Below are positions 9,018-18,395 of a stretch of 64,000 nt of DNA, piece by piece. The notes under the pieces are model-generated. The model saw only the letters and a list, made by a program, of their open reading frames with translations, made no database searches and had not been told where the DNA came from. Origin of the DNA: JANLQX01 sp031368215 (GTDB lineage Bacteria > Actinomycetota > Acidimicrobiia > Acidimicrobiales > JANYDT01); the NCBI GenBank assembly GCA_031368215.1, contig JANLRD010000041.1, forward strand, positions 1 through 64,000, written 5' to 3'. Position numbers and translations under genes: made by a program. How positions within the stretch are numbered: the first letter of the stretch is position 1; each line of letters begins with the position of its first letter.

Positions 9018-10777
9018 TGGGGAGCGATCAACCCGCCGTGGAGAGCCGGGTCGTGGCCACGGCCGGTCACGTCGACCACGGGAAGTCGACGCTCGTCCGC
9101 ACCCTCACGGGGATCGACCCCGACCGCTGGGCCGAGGAAAAAGCCCGCGGCCTGACCATCGACCTCGGGTTCGCCCACACGACCCTCCCGACGGGCATGG
9201 GGATCAGCTTCGTCGACGTGCCGGGCCACATCCGGTTCCTCCGCAACATGCTGGCCGGAGTCGGCGCTGTCGACGCGTGCCTGTTCGTCGTCGCCGCGAC
9301 CGAGGGCTGGAAGGAGCAGTCCGAGGAACATCTCCGGATCACCCAGGTGCTCGGGATACGCCACGGCATCGTCGCCCTCACGAAGGTCGGACTGGTCGAC
9401 GACGAGTGGCGTCAGCTCGCCCGGCTCGACGTGGAAGACCGAGTGGTCGGAACCTTCCTCGACGGAGTGCCGATCATCGATGTCGACGCGCTGACCGGCC
9501 GAGGCATCGAGGAACTCCAGGAGGCGCTCAGCACGCTGCTGACAGCCATCCCGCCGCCCGACGACATTCTCCGACCGCGACTGTGGATCGATCGGGTCTT
9601 CGCCGCGAAGGGCTCAGGCACGGTCGTGACGGGAACATTGACCTGCGGCTCCCTTGCCGTCGACGATCAGGTCGCCCTCATTGGGCCGAAGTCCGCTCGA
9701 TACGCGCGCATACGATCTCTCCAAGCGCACGGGAGGCCACGGGATCTTGTCGGTCCTGGAACGCGAGTTGCGGTGAACCTCGTTGGTGTCGGTCATGACG
9801 ACGTCGAGCGCGGCGACGCTCTCGTGCACCCGAACGACTGGCACACCACCAAGCGCTTCGACGCCACGCTCAATGTGTTGGAAGCACTTGACCACGACGT
9901 GTCGCGACGAGGTGCGTACGCCGTGCACATCGGTTCGGGCGAATACGCGGCGAAGGTGCGCATCATCGGAACCTCGACACTCGAACCCGGTACGGCCGGT
10001 GCAGTCCGCATCCACCTCCCGCACGAACTGCCGCTTCTGCCCGGGGATCGTTTCGTGCTGCGCGAGCATGGACGAGAGGAGACCGTCGGGGGCGGTGTCG
10101 TCCTCGACGTCGACCCGACAAAGCCGGCAAGCAAGGCCGCTCCGTCGGATGATGTGGCGCGGCTCGTTCGCGAGCGGAAGTGGATCCGCCTCTCGGATCT
10201 CCGCTTGCGCAGCCGCCAGTCCTGGAATGGACCGACGCTCGACGAGTGGGCGGTGGACCCCGACGAGCTCGAAGCGACCAGCGCCAGAATCCTGACGGCC
10301 GTCGACGGCGTCGGGCCGTTGGGACTCGATGCTGCTTCCCTCGGCGCACACGACCGTCTCGTGGTCACACTCGGCCTCACCGAAAGCCTCCGGGTCGACG
10401 GCGGTCGAGTTGTCCGTGTCGCGCAGACAGATCCGCTCGCAGATCACCCATTCATACGCGCACTTACTGTTGGAGGGTTTAGCCCGCCCGACGCGACCGG
10501 TGTGGATCGTTCCGAGTTGCGCGAGCTCGTCCGGCGCAAGTTGATCGTGGAACAGGACGGCGTGTGGTTCGCACCGCAGACCATTACCGAGGCATCTCGA
10601 CGGGTTGCCACGCTATTGGCGGCACAGCCCGAGGGGATCACCGTTTCGGTGATCCGCGAGTCGCTGGGGACATCGCGGAAGTACGCACTCCCACTCCTGG
10701 GCATTCTCGACGGAACCGGAGTGTTGCGCCGACGCGGCGACCTCAGGGTCGCCGGACCCCGACTCCCAGAACTCTGA
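9017..10777 (+). CDS. selB: Selenocysteine-specific elongation factor
   Basis: 586 residues. An EF-Tu-like GTPase domain carries GHVDHGKS (P-loop) and DVPGH (G3); the base-recognition site reads TKVG rather than the common NKxD or TKxD. Beta-barrel domains follow, and the C-terminal third has the winged-helix character used by SelB to bind the SECIS hairpin in selenoprotein mRNA. The factor delivers selenocysteyl-tRNA to UGA codons. It starts within the stop of selA and ends 18 nt before the convergent gene on the other strand. Confidence 0.92.
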   Translation: MGSDQPAVESRVVATAGHVDHGKSTLVRTLTGIDPDRWAEEKARGLTIDLGFAHTTLPTGMGISFVDVPGHIRFLRNMLAGVGAVDACLFVVAATEGWKEQSEEHLRITQVLGIRHGIVALTKVGLVDDEWRQLARLDVEDRVVGTFLDGVPIIDVDALTGRGIEELQEALSTLLTAIPPPDDILRPRLWIDRVFAAKGSGTVVTGTLTCGSLAVDDQVALIGPKSARYARIRSLQAHGRPRDLVGPGTRVAVNLVGVGHDDVERGDALVHPNDWHTTKRFDATLNVLEALDHDVSRRGAYAVHIGSGEYAAKVRIIGTSTLEPGTAGAVRIHLPHELPLLPGDRFVLREHGREETVGGGVVLDVDPTKPASKAAPSDDVARLVRERKWIRLSDLRLRSRQSWNGPTLDEWAVDPDELEATSARILTAVDGVGPLGLDAASLGAHDRLVVTLGLTESLRVDGGRVVRVAQTDPLADHPFIRALTVGGFSPPDATGVDRSELRELVRRKLIVEQDGVWFAPQTITEASRRVATLLAAQPEGITVSVIRESLGTSRKYALPLLGILDGTGVLRRRGDLRVAGPRLPEL

Positions 10778-10795
10778 CGCGTTCCCGTGCGCTAT

Positions 10796-12145
10796 TCAGC
10801 GCGCGGCATGCGCCCGTGCGTCGACCAACGCCCGCTTGACGGTGATCTCGTCCACCGTTTCGGTGCTTTCACTCGACCCTTCAGTATCGGTGCCGGTGAT
10901 GTCATAGGTCACCGTGACCAACGGTTCCGCGTCATCGATCGTCTTCTCCGCGCTGCCCGCGGACGTCAGCCCGAGCAGGGTTACCCGACCCGATCCGCCA
11001 TTCGGGACCGGGTCGTGAAGCTTCGCCTCCGCTGCTTCGAACAACTCGTCGTCCACCTCATCCGGTGCGAGTCCCCACGCTGTACGCACGTCCACCTCGG
11101 GACCGACGAATCCATTGGATCGGAACGATTCGTGAAACGCGCGACGTTCGTCCACTGTGGCGATGAACTGGACGCGCTGGCGACGCCAGAGGCTCCTCGT
11201 CGGCGCGTCATCGGCGAAGATCGCCTGCGGAACTGCGAATTTCATCTCCCGGACGACGGTGCGTCGCTCCTTTCGCGAACTCATGGGGATCCGGGTCACT
11301 GCGCCAAAGCGGTCATGGATGAACAGCGCGTTCGAAGTCAGGGACTGGATCAAGAGAACCGGAAAGGACAGCGCGCTGAGGAATGTCGGCTCGGGATGAA
11401 CACCTTCACGAACCCACATCACATCGTTACGCGGAAGTATCAAGAAGCCTCGGCGACTGCGGAACCCGACGAACCCCTCGGGAAGGTGGAGGCGACCGGA
11501 CACCGGATGGTCGACACGCATCGCCGCGTCGAATGCATCTCGCATTGCCGCTGGATCACCGAAGCGACCGAGGGAGCGACCCGCAGGTCCGAGCAGCGGA
11601 CGACGAGCGTGGCCGATGGCCCGCAGCATCGTGACGGCGGCGACGAACCCAGCCGCCGCCACGACACTGACAGCGAGCTGCAGCTGGGAACGGGTCGGAG
11701 AACCCGTGTCCAGGATGAATCGGGGAGCATTGCCACCGGCTGAGCCGAACCCGGACGGCGGCTGGACGGGAAGGCGGACCCGCTCGATGAGGGTCAGCCG
11801 ACGAAGCCGTCCCCACACGGTCTTGCCCTGTTGCACGACGGCGCGGTCGACCGCGACAAATCGCTGCGACGAGGAGACGACGAGAAGCGCGTCCGGCGGA
11901 GACTGCGTGGTCCGCGCCACGTTGCCGTCGACCACCACGCGGACCGGCCCACGGTGTCCCTCGGTCAAGCGCGCCGCCGTGGCGACCGGTGTGCCGCGAA
12001 CGACGCTCTCCACGTCGGGCCAAGCCGCCTGACCGGCAACTCCGATGACCACGAGGATGAAGAACGACGCGAGCATCGGCACGCGAGAGGCAAGCCGAAC
12101 CGATCCCTCGAAGGTCAACTGCGGAGACTTCGCACCCATTGCCAT
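10796..12145 (-). CDS. Membrane protein of unknown function
   Basis: 449 residues. One hydrophobic helix near the N-terminus (ASFFILVVIGVAG) and a second near residue 160 (AVSVVAAAGFVAAVTML) would place a domain of about 130 residues outside the cell and the rest inside. The C-terminal part is soluble and acidic at the end. I recognise no family. The gene follows the GT-C-like glycosyltransferase gene by 94 nt on the same strand, so it may belong to the same surface-polymer operon. It starts ATGGCAATG; either ATG could be used. Confidence 0.6.
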   Translation of the reverse strand: MAMGAKSPQLTFEGSVRLASRVPMLASFFILVVIGVAGQAAWPDVESVVRGTPVATAARLTEGHRGPVRVVVDGNVARTTQSPPDALLVVSSSQRFVAVDRAVVQQGKTVWGRLRRLTLIERVRLPVQPPSGFGSAGGNAPRFILDTGSPTRSQLQLAVSVVAAAGFVAAVTMLRAIGHARRPLLGPAGRSLGRFGDPAAMRDAFDAAMRVDHPVSGRLHLPEGFVGFRSRRGFLILPRNDVMWVREGVHPEPTFLSALSFPVLLIQSLTSNALFIHDRFGAVTRIPMSSRKERRTVVREMKFAVPQAIFADDAPTRSLWRRQRVQFIATVDERRAFHESFRSNGFVGPEVDVRTAWGLAPDEVDDELFEAAEAKLHDPVPNGGSGRVTLLGLTSAGSAEKTIDDAEPLVTVTYDITGTDTEGSSESTETVDEITVKRALVDARAHAAR

Positions 12146-12239
12146 GGACTATCGGCAGATGAGCAAGAAGAGTTGAGGGCGATACGACAGTAGACGTATG
12201 GCCCGCCCGGGTGAAGCGCCTGCTGGCAGCCGGGCAGCT

Positions 12240-13970
12240 TCAGCCGGGTAGCTTCTGGCCTATCCCGCACGCCTTCGTCTGCCCACCCTCGGGGAAGGTG
12301 AGCACGTACTCGTTGCGTGGATCGGCCATGTTCACAAACACCGGGTTGTTGGCCGAGACAGGTATGGGTCGGGCGGTCGCCGAACGACCATCACGCCGAA
12401 CGGTGACGAGCAGCGTTCCCTCGACGAGGGGCACGACCTTGACCGAAGCGGGTTGGCGCGGCAGCAGCGACACCTGCGGACTCGGCCCCTCAGGGAAGAA
12501 GCCGAGGCATCCGCTCTCGACCGGCTTGGCCGACACTCGCCCAAGCGACGCGATGGTGATGCCCCGTCCGTCGAGGGGCACACGCGGCTCGGGAGTCACG
12601 TCGACGGAACTCTGGGCGAGCGCGGCAGTCAGCGACTGCGGATCAGGCGTTCCTGGCGGCACGTTGCCCTGGACCAGGAGCGCGCGCAGTCCGGTGATGG
12701 TGAGATCGACGCTCTGCGGGTCGGGTATTGCCTCAGGGGCGGCGAAACTCGAGTTTGCGACGGCGAAGGCGGCCACGATCGATCGCTTCGTCACCCGCTC
12801 CGTTCGACCCTCGACTGCCGCCGCGTCGGACAGCGTGCCGATCGAGGTGACCACCGCAAGCACGCCGGCGATTCCTGCGAGCCACTGCCATTCGCGCGCT
12901 TGGAGAGGACCGGTGCGAGATCGCGCATCGCCGGGCGACTCCGCGCCGCCGAAGGTTCGTTGCATGGCAACGAAGGCGAGGGGTGCGAGCAGCACGAACA
13001 GGATGTAGGAGTACCGCGACGCGGTCGGGTTGTCGACCTCGACCCGTCCGATGGCGACCAGACCGAGGAACGGCACCGTTGCCGCCGCCAGGCCGAGCGC
13101 GCTCGCGTGGGTGTGGCGGATCGTTCCGACCTCACGGGCCACGAAGATCAGCAACGCGACGGCCAGAAGTACGCCGAGCCCGGGAAGGCCGAGGGTCCGA
13201 TCGATGGTGCTCGTGATAGCCCGCCACGAGTACCCGACGGCCTTGTGGGGTACCGACGTCCATCGCGTCTCCACCGGCTGGGCGTTGCGTCCGTAGGCGA
13301 TCGTCCAGGCCACCTGCGTCACCGCCGGGACGGCACCGACCAGAGCGGCCCGTCGCCATCCGTGACGTAGGAGTGCGACGACGACACCCGCCGCCACCAT
13401 CGACACGCCGACACCTGCGCACATGAGCCCGGCGATCCCGACAAGCCAGGCGAGCACCACACGGGACCGGGTCAGGGAGCCTGTCGGCACGTCAACGATC
13501 TCGACGAGCACGAGACCGGCGATGCACGCGCCCATCCACGCGAATTGGAACGCCCACAGGAGGTTCTCCGCGCCGGCGCCGTAGACCACGAAGATGGCCA
13601 CGGCGAAACATCGCATCACCACGGGCACACCGCTGCGCCGCAGCAACCGCACAAGCAGCGCCAAGACGGTCAGATGGAAGGCGTAGAGCACGATCAGATA
13701 CGGCCAGTACGCGCGGAGCCCGACCACACCGAACACCGCCCGGTACACGAGGATCGGCAACGTGGACCAGTGCTCGTTGTGCGGGGTGAGCAGCATGTCG
13801 GCCACGGCTCCGGGATCGGACAGCGGCGGACGTGCGCGCGTCGCGATGAAGTCCCACTCGTCGGCGAAGAACCACTGGCCGCTCGACACCGCGAGCCAGA
13901 ACATCCAGACAGCGCCGACAGCTGCGATGGGCACCTCCGGCCACCGTCGCAGCATCGACCAACGGCTCAC
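12240..13970 (-). CDS. Multi-pass membrane protein, GT-C-like glycosyltransferase
   Basis: 576 residues with about ten predicted membrane helices in the first 350 residues and a soluble C-terminal domain of about 200 residues, probably outside the cell. An acidic motif, DEWD, follows the first helix (FFADEWDFI), the position where GT-C enzymes carry the Asp/Glu that activates a polyprenyl-phosphate sugar donor. This topology suggests transfer of sugars from a lipid carrier to surface glycans. The neighbours (epimerase, GT2 transferase, sugar dehydrogenase, all on the same strand) fit a polysaccharide locus. The start is GTG at 13970; specific donor and acceptor are unknown. Confidence 0.65.
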   Translation of the reverse strand: MSRWSMLRRWPEVPIAAVGAVWMFWLAVSSGQWFFADEWDFIATRARPPLSDPGAVADMLLTPHNEHWSTLPILVYRAVFGVVGLRAYWPYLIVLYAFHLTVLALLVRLLRRSGVPVVMRCFAVAIFVVYGAGAENLLWAFQFAWMGACIAGLVLVEIVDVPTGSLTRSRVVLAWLVGIAGLMCAGVGVSMVAAGVVVALLRHGWRRAALVGAVPAVTQVAWTIAYGRNAQPVETRWTSVPHKAVGYSWRAITSTIDRTLGLPGLGVLLAVALLIFVAREVGTIRHTHASALGLAAATVPFLGLVAIGRVEVDNPTASRYSYILFVLLAPLAFVAMQRTFGGAESPGDARSRTGPLQAREWQWLAGIAGVLAVVTSIGTLSDAAAVEGRTERVTKRSIVAAFAVANSSFAAPEAIPDPQSVDLTITGLRALLVQGNVPPGTPDPQSLTAALAQSSVDVTPEPRVPLDGRGITIASLGRVSAKPVESGCLGFFPEGPSPQVSLLPRQPASVKVVPLVEGTLLVTVRRDGRSATARPIPVSANNPVFVNMADPRNEYVLTFPEGGQTKACGIGQKLPG

Positions 13971-14036
13971 GCCACGCGTGCGCCGCTCACCGGGTGCAAC
14001 GGTGTCGGAGGCGGCAATCAGGTCGGGCCGCCTGCT

Positions 14037-14190
14037 GATCGGACGACGCAGGCTCCGGCGGCGGCGGCGGACATCAGAGACGCGCCCGCGGTGATCGGAC
14101 GACGCGGGTTCCGGCGGCGGCGGACATCAAAGGCCCGCCCGCGGTGATCGGACAATGCAGATTCCGGCAGCGGCGGACATCAAATGGTGC
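14037..14190 (-). repeat. Three tandem copies of a 53-56 bp unit covering an epimerase stop codon
   Basis: Units begin at 14037, 14093 and 14146, each with the pattern GATCGGACGACGC, then TTCCGG, GGCGGCGGACATCA and a GC-rich end. The unit nearest the epimerase gene contains that gene's stop codon (TCA at 14180-14182 on the + strand); the other two are degraded copies farther downstream. This looks like tandem duplication of the gene's 3' end. Confidence 0.75.
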
Positions 14191-15211
14191 CGGACTTGAT
14201 CGCGTCGTCGATCCAGGGAATGACGATGTCGAGCATGTCGCTCAGCCCGGTCGTGGCCTCGTAGCCGAGCAGTCGCTTGGCCTTGGACACGTCGGGGACA
14301 CGCTTTTGCACGTCGTACTCGTACGCCTCATCGGACACGTAGGCGAAGGGCTTCGCTCCCCTGTGCACCTTGTTCCAAATCATCTCGGCGAGTGCCAGAA
14401 CGGTGGTGGACTCCGCGGTGGAGATGTTGAAGTCTTCGTTCAACGCGGCCGGGTGCTCCATGCAGGTCACGATGCCGCGGGCGAGATCCGCACCGTAGGT
14501 GTAGTGGCGGACCTGGTGTCCTTCACCCAGGATGTGCAGCGGATCCTGGCCCTTGAGAATCTTCTGGACGATATCGGGAACGACGTGGCTCATCGCCAGT
14601 TCGACATTGCCCGACAGGACGACGTGTTCGCCCTTGGCCCGGGACTCGCCGACCCCGACGCAGTTGAACGGACGCACGATCGTGTACGGAAGGCCGTACT
14701 GGTCGAAGGCGGCCTTGGCGAAATACTCGACGGCAAGCTTCTGGAATCCGTAGGACGACAGTGGCGGTGGAATCTTCCGCTCGTCGCCCTCGACCGACGG
14801 CCAATGCGGCGTCGACTCGAAGACCATCGACGACGAGAGGTACGTGACCTTCTGCAACCGACCGGCGCCGCGGGCATAGGCCTTGAGCGCGGCGTCGCAC
14901 GATGCCGCCATGATGCGTTCGTTTGTCGCCAGCAGATCGTATGCGTACGCATGGAAATACGTGATGCCGCCGATGAGCGCGGCGCCGGCGATGAAGTGAT
15001 CGACGTCGGAGCAGAGCTCGGTCATCAGGGCAACGTCGGTGCAGTCCGCCTCCACGAAGGTGTAGCGGGGATCGTCGTCGTAGCTCTTGGTGACCTTGCC
15101 GTATTTCGAGTAGTTGTCGATACCGACGACCTCGTGGCCGCGGCTGAGGAGCTCCTCGACGATGTAACCACCGATGAAGCCGGCGGAACCGGAGAGCAGA
15201 ACACGAGCCAT
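14180..15211 (-). CDS. NAD-dependent epimerase/dehydratase (extended SDR)
   Basis: 343 residues. The N-terminal Rossmann fold shows GSAGFIGG, and the active-site YxxxK appears as YGFQK after the SSSMVF strand, as in nucleotide-sugar epimerases and dehydratases. The substrate is probably a UDP- or GDP-sugar, but the exact reaction is not readable. It follows the GT2 gene by 5 nt and the nucleotide-sugar dehydrogenase further upstream, so the operon likely makes and transfers a modified sugar. The start is the ATG at 15211, directly before MARVLLSG; an upstream extension in this frame belongs to antisense of the GT2 gene. The stop codon lies in a tandem repeat. Confidence 0.85.
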   Translation of the reverse strand: MARVLLSGSAGFIGGYIVEELLSRGHEVVGIDNYSKYGKVTKSYDDDPRYTFVEADCTDVALMTELCSDVDHFIAGAALIGGITYFHAYAYDLLATNERIMAASCDAALKAYARGAGRLQKVTYLSSSMVFESTPHWPSVEGDERKIPPPLSSYGFQKLAVEYFAKAAFDQYGLPYTIVRPFNCVGVGESRAKGEHVVLSGNVELAMSHVVPDIVQKILKGQDPLHILGEGHQVRHYTYGADLARGIVTCMEHPAALNEDFNISTAESTTVLALAEMIWNKVHRGAKPFAYVSDEAYEYDVQKRVPDVSKAKRLLGYEATTGLSDMLDIVIPWIDDAIKSGTI

Positions 15212-15216
15212 GAGGG

Positions 15217-16046
15217 TTACGAACCTTTTGGTGAGGGGGAGGGTGAAGCGGCCGACGTCGGTGGGGGCGATGTCGGTGGGGGCGATGTCGGTGGGTACGG
15301 AAGGCGCGCACCGTAGGCGTAGCGGTACCAGCGGAGGTACTTCGGCAGCCACTTGGCCATGTTGAAGTTGGAGATTCCGTACGCCCGATCGAGCCAGATC
15401 GTCGGAAGCTCGGCCACCGGTTGACGGTGACGGCGGGCTTTCGCCACGAGCTCGAGGCCGACTTCGAATCCGGCGTCGGACTCGATGCCAACGTTGCGAA
15501 CGAACGAGGTGTCGTAGGCCTTGAACGAGTTGGTGGCGTCGTGGGTGCCGACGCGGGCGAAGAGGTGCAAGGACTGCCCGGCGAGGCGCGACAGCGTCGC
15601 TTTGAGCCACGGGCCACCGACCTGCTGACCGCCGCGCATGTACCGCGAAGCGGCGGCGACAACGACACCGCGTTCCACGAGTTTGGTGAGCGGATCGATC
15701 TGGGCGGGGTCGTCGCAGCCGTCGGCCATGGTGACGACGACAACCGGTGCGCTCGCGTGGTCGATGCCGTAGCGGATGGCGAACGCCGGACCGCGGCCGT
15801 AGGTGTTCAACGTCGGCTTGATGCGCGGATCGCGCGCCGCAAAAGCCTCGGCGAACGGCGCGAAGTGTCGTCCATCGAGTCGAAGACCACGAGGACTTCA
15901 CACGGTAGGCGCACGGCCTCGACGATCCGAGCGAGGCACTCCGTGACCATCTCGCCCTCGTTGTAGACGGTGACGACTACCGAGACCCGCGGCTTCGAGT
16001 CGAGGTCGGGCGGGTCGGCCAATCGGCGGGGTGATTTCGTGGGCAT
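15217..16046 (-). pseudogene. Family 2 glycosyltransferase, apparently frameshifted
   Basis: A GT2 protein is encoded in two frames. The first begins at ATG 16046 (MPTKSPRRLAD) with the GT-A start RVSVVVTVYNEGEM and reaches VVFDSMDDT. The reading frame is then lost near 15864-15868, and the homologous continuation (FAPFAEAFAARDPRIK, then NTYGRGPAFAIRYGI) is found in the next frame to 15217. Adding one base in the GACGACAC|TTCGCG context restores a single 276-residue protein resembling dolichyl-phosphate-mannose synthase-type transferases. The total length, 830 nt, is one short of a multiple of three. This may be a real inactivating deletion, a sequencing error, or less likely a recoding site. 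The C-terminus is a Pro-Thr-Ser repeat tail. The upstream gene ends 20 nt before it. Confidence 0.75.
15254..15297 (-). repeat. 15-bp tandem repeat encoding a PPTSP tail
   Basis: Three in-frame copies of a 15-bp unit (GATGTCGGTGGGGGC on the + strand, with variation in the first and last) encode the C-terminal PPTSPPPTSPPPTS stretch of the GT2 protein. Because the unit is a multiple of three, copy number can change without loss of frame. Confidence 0.7.
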
Positions 16047-16066
16047 ATCGACGCAATCCCGCGAGG

Positions 16067-17263
16067 TCAGACGCGAACGCCGTTGCCGGTGACGCCCCAG
16101 ATGTCGATGATCGGCTTGTCGGTCGCCAGCGCGCGATAGCGCTCGTGCGGTGCGCCGATGACGATCACGTCGGCCGTCACCATCAGCTCGTCGTGGGGGA
16201 TGAGCCGAGGGTCGGTGGTGACGTAGGGATCGGCGCACACCACCGTGCCGGCACGAAAGCGAAGAATACGGCGCAGCTTGTACGACAGCGACGAGCGTGT
16301 GTCGTCGGATTCGGACTTGAACGCCATCCCGAGGATCCCGACCGTCATCTTCGACAGGTCCGGGAACCGCTCCCCCATCTTCGTGACCACGTAGAGCGGA
16401 AGGCCTTCGTTGACGAGCATCGCCGAATGACCGAGCACGAACTTGTTGTCGGTGAACGCCGCGAGCTGCATCGTGTCTTTGAACAGGCACGGTCCCGCGG
16501 CAAACCCGGCCCGGGGAATGTCGCTCGCCCGGGGATACTCGAAGGCCAGTGCGCTTCGAATGCGCTCGTAGTCGAGCCCGAAGTCGTTCGCCATCATGAA
16601 CAGCTGGTTCGACGCGGCGAACTTGATGTAGCGCCAGACGTTGGTGAACAGCTTGGCGAGCTCCGCCTCTTCCGGATTCAGGCGGACGGTCACCCCGGTA
16701 AGGTTCGCAAACAGCTTGTCGGCCCGAGCCAACACGGCATCGGTACGTCCACTGATGATCTGGGGGAGCGAGAACAGCTCGGTCATCGCTTTGCCCTCGG
16801 CGATCCGCTCAGGGCAGAACGACACATCGACGTGAACGCCGACCCGCTCGAGCTCCGATTCGACGAGGGACGTGACGCCGGGGAACACCGTGGAACGGAG
16901 CACCATCAGCTGCCCGGGGCGAAGCCGGTCGGCGATGGCCAGAACAGCATCGGGCACCGCTCGGGCGTCGGGGTTCAGATGCTCGTCGACCGGGGTCCCG
17001 ATCACCACGATCACATGCTCGGCCTCGCTGATCACGGCCGGATCGTCCGACGCCCGCAGCATGCCTGAGGCAATGACCCGTTCGATGACCGGTGCCGCTC
17101 CCGGCTCGTCGAAGGGCAGCTCGGCCCGGTTGACCATGGCCACCGACGCCGAGTTGATGTCATAGACCACCGTCTTCAGTCCCCGGTCGGCGAAGCCGAT
17201 CCCGAGCGGGAGCCCGACATGACCGCAACCGCCCACAACGACGACGTCAAGGGAAAAAGCCAC
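16067..17263 (-). CDS. Nucleotide-sugar dehydrogenase (UDP-glucose/UDP-ManNAc dehydrogenase family)
   Basis: 398 residues. An N-terminal NAD-binding fold (VVVGGCGHVGLPLGIGFADRG) is followed by the central and C-terminal domains of the family. The catalytic cysteine lies in GPCLFKDT, and the typical FCPERI and KLFTNVWRY segments are present. Such enzymes oxidise a UDP-hexose to the uronic acid in two NAD-dependent steps; the spacing and the GPCLFKDT form look closer to WecC-type than to UDP-glucose dehydrogenase, but that is tentative. It is the first gene of the run dehydrogenase - GT2 - epimerase and has its own -10 box. The start is GTG at 17263. Confidence 0.88.
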   Translation of the reverse strand: MAFSLDVVVVGGCGHVGLPLGIGFADRGLKTVVYDINSASVAMVNRAELPFDEPGAAPVIERVIASGMLRASDDPAVISEAEHVIVVIGTPVDEHLNPDARAVPDAVLAIADRLRPGQLMVLRSTVFPGVTSLVESELERVGVHVDVSFCPERIAEGKAMTELFSLPQIISGRTDAVLARADKLFANLTGVTVRLNPEEAELAKLFTNVWRYIKFAASNQLFMMANDFGLDYERIRSALAFEYPRASDIPRAGFAAGPCLFKDTMQLAAFTDNKFVLGHSAMLVNEGLPLYVVTKMGERFPDLSKMTVGILGMAFKSESDDTRSSLSYKLRRILRFRAGTVVCADPYVTTDPRLIPHDELMVTADVIVIGAPHERYRALATDKPIIDIWGVTGNGVRV

Positions 17264-17269
17264 CGCAGC

Positions 17270-17275
17270 AGGCTA
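17270..17275 (-). promoter_or_regulatory. -10 box for nucleotide-sugar dehydrogenase (leaderless type)
   Basis: Minus-strand TAGCCT, 6 nt, then the GTG start at 17263. It lies within or just after the short open frame 17273-17401. Confidence 0.45.
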
Positions 17276-17401
17276 CAAGAGGCCTCCGCCGGCCCAAGGC
17301 ACTTCGCCAGGAGTGACGGTGACTCCTTCGGAGACAACCACGGCATCACGGTGACGCGTTGCGTGCTCCTCGTTGGCGAGGTCGACGAAGACCTGCGGCA
17401 C
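17273..17401 (-). CDS. Possible 42-residue protein
   Basis: A GTG-started frame 20 nt beyond the hydrolase stop encodes 42 residues (VPQVFVDLANEEHATRHRDA...), with third-position GC bias like real genes here and a TAG stop that overlaps the -10 box of the next gene. It has no recognised domain. It may be a genuine small gene or the last piece of a decayed one. Confidence 0.3.
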   Translation of the reverse strand: MPQVFVDLANEEHATRHRDAVVVSEGVTVTPGEVPWAGGGLL

Positions 17402-17421
17402 TGCGTCGAGCGCACCGTGGG

Positions 17422-18297
17422 TTAGGCGGAGGCGACAGCCCGACCGCGCAATGGGGCGGCGGCCTCGGCCACGAGCGTGGCAAACAGTGCGGGATTGGTG
17501 AGTGGCCACGAGTGGATGCCCTTGACGGTGCGTCCCTCCACCTTGGCCGCCGTACACAGCGACTCGAAACTCGATTCCGGTATGACCCCGTCACGGTCAC
17601 TGTGCACCACGGTGATCGGCACCCGACGCTCGGCGACGGCGCGGAGTGCGGCGACAAGGTCGGCGTTGCGGGCGAGCCGCCCGACCTTGGCCACGCCGAA
17701 GGGATTGCGGAGCACGTTCGGCACCAGGTCCTGGAACACGCTGGGCAGCATCGACCCGGCGCTCCCGAGAAGTCCGACGATGTCGACGGGGATGGCCCGC
17801 CCCCAGTCCCACATCGGACGCTCTGCCATCGGCGTCTCGCCCCCGCCGTCGGTCCGCCACGCGCCGCCGACGCTGTTGATGAGTACCAACGACCGGGCGT
17901 ACCCCGGGTTGTCGGCCATGACCCGGATCCCGACCCCGCCCCCGAACGAATGGCCGACGATGATCGTCGGCGTGATGCCCGTCGCTTTCACGAACCTGGT
18001 CAACCACCGCGCGTAGCCGACGAAGGTCCGGTTTCCCGGTTCGAGGTCGGGGGTGCCGCCGAAGCCCGGCAGGGCCGGCGCGACCACGTGGAACCCGAGT
18101 TGCGCGAGGCGGCGCAGACCTCCCCGATACGCGTGGTGGCCGAGACCCCAACCGTGCAGGAACAACACCGTGGGTCCGGTACCGCCGACGGTGTAGTGGA
18201 CAATCTTGGTGTCGACGCGGACCTCGGCGACCGACACGATGTCCTGCCTGGACAACACCTTCGGCACCTGGTCGCCGGGAACGGTGTCGAAGGTCAC
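17422..18297 (-). CDS. Alpha/beta hydrolase
   Basis: 291 residues. The fold's landmarks are in order: HGWG for the oxyanion hole, GHSFGG around the nucleophilic serine, SDRDGVIP with the acidic residue, and a late His in GIHSWPL. The enzyme probably cleaves an ester or a similar bond in the cytoplasm; the substrate cannot be told. No signal peptide is visible. The start is GTG at 18297, only 6 nt after a TACGCT -10 box, which supports this choice. It is transcribed alone or with the small frame that follows. Confidence 0.8.
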   Translation of the reverse strand: MTFDTVPGDQVPKVLSRQDIVSVAEVRVDTKIVHYTVGGTGPTVLFLHGWGLGHHAYRGGLRRLAQLGFHVVAPALPGFGGTPDLEPGNRTFVGYARWLTRFVKATGITPTIIVGHSFGGGVGIRVMADNPGYARSLVLINSVGGAWRTDGGGETPMAERPMWDWGRAIPVDIVGLLGSAGSMLPSVFQDLVPNVLRNPFGVAKVGRLARNADLVAALRAVAERRVPITVVHSDRDGVIPESSFESLCTAAKVEGRTVKGIHSWPLTNPALFATLVAEAAAPLRGRAVASA

Positions 18298-18303
18298 ACG
18301 ACG

Positions 18304-18309
18304 AGCGTA
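18304..18309 (-). promoter_or_regulatory. -10 box for alpha/beta hydrolase (leaderless type)
   Basis: Minus-strand TACGCT, 6 nt, then the GTG start at 18297. Confidence 0.45.
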
Positions 18310-18395
18310 GAAGATGGCGCGCTTCTAGAGAAAGATCCCGCCCACGGGCAGCGCGCGAAATGCGCCATCGGACCCGTTTTCGGACCGCCTCTGCG

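Noticed and set aside
12146..12239. GC-rich hairpin GCCCGG...CCGGGC between two membrane-protein genes
   Set aside because: Short stem without a T-tract in an operon; too weak to call a terminator.
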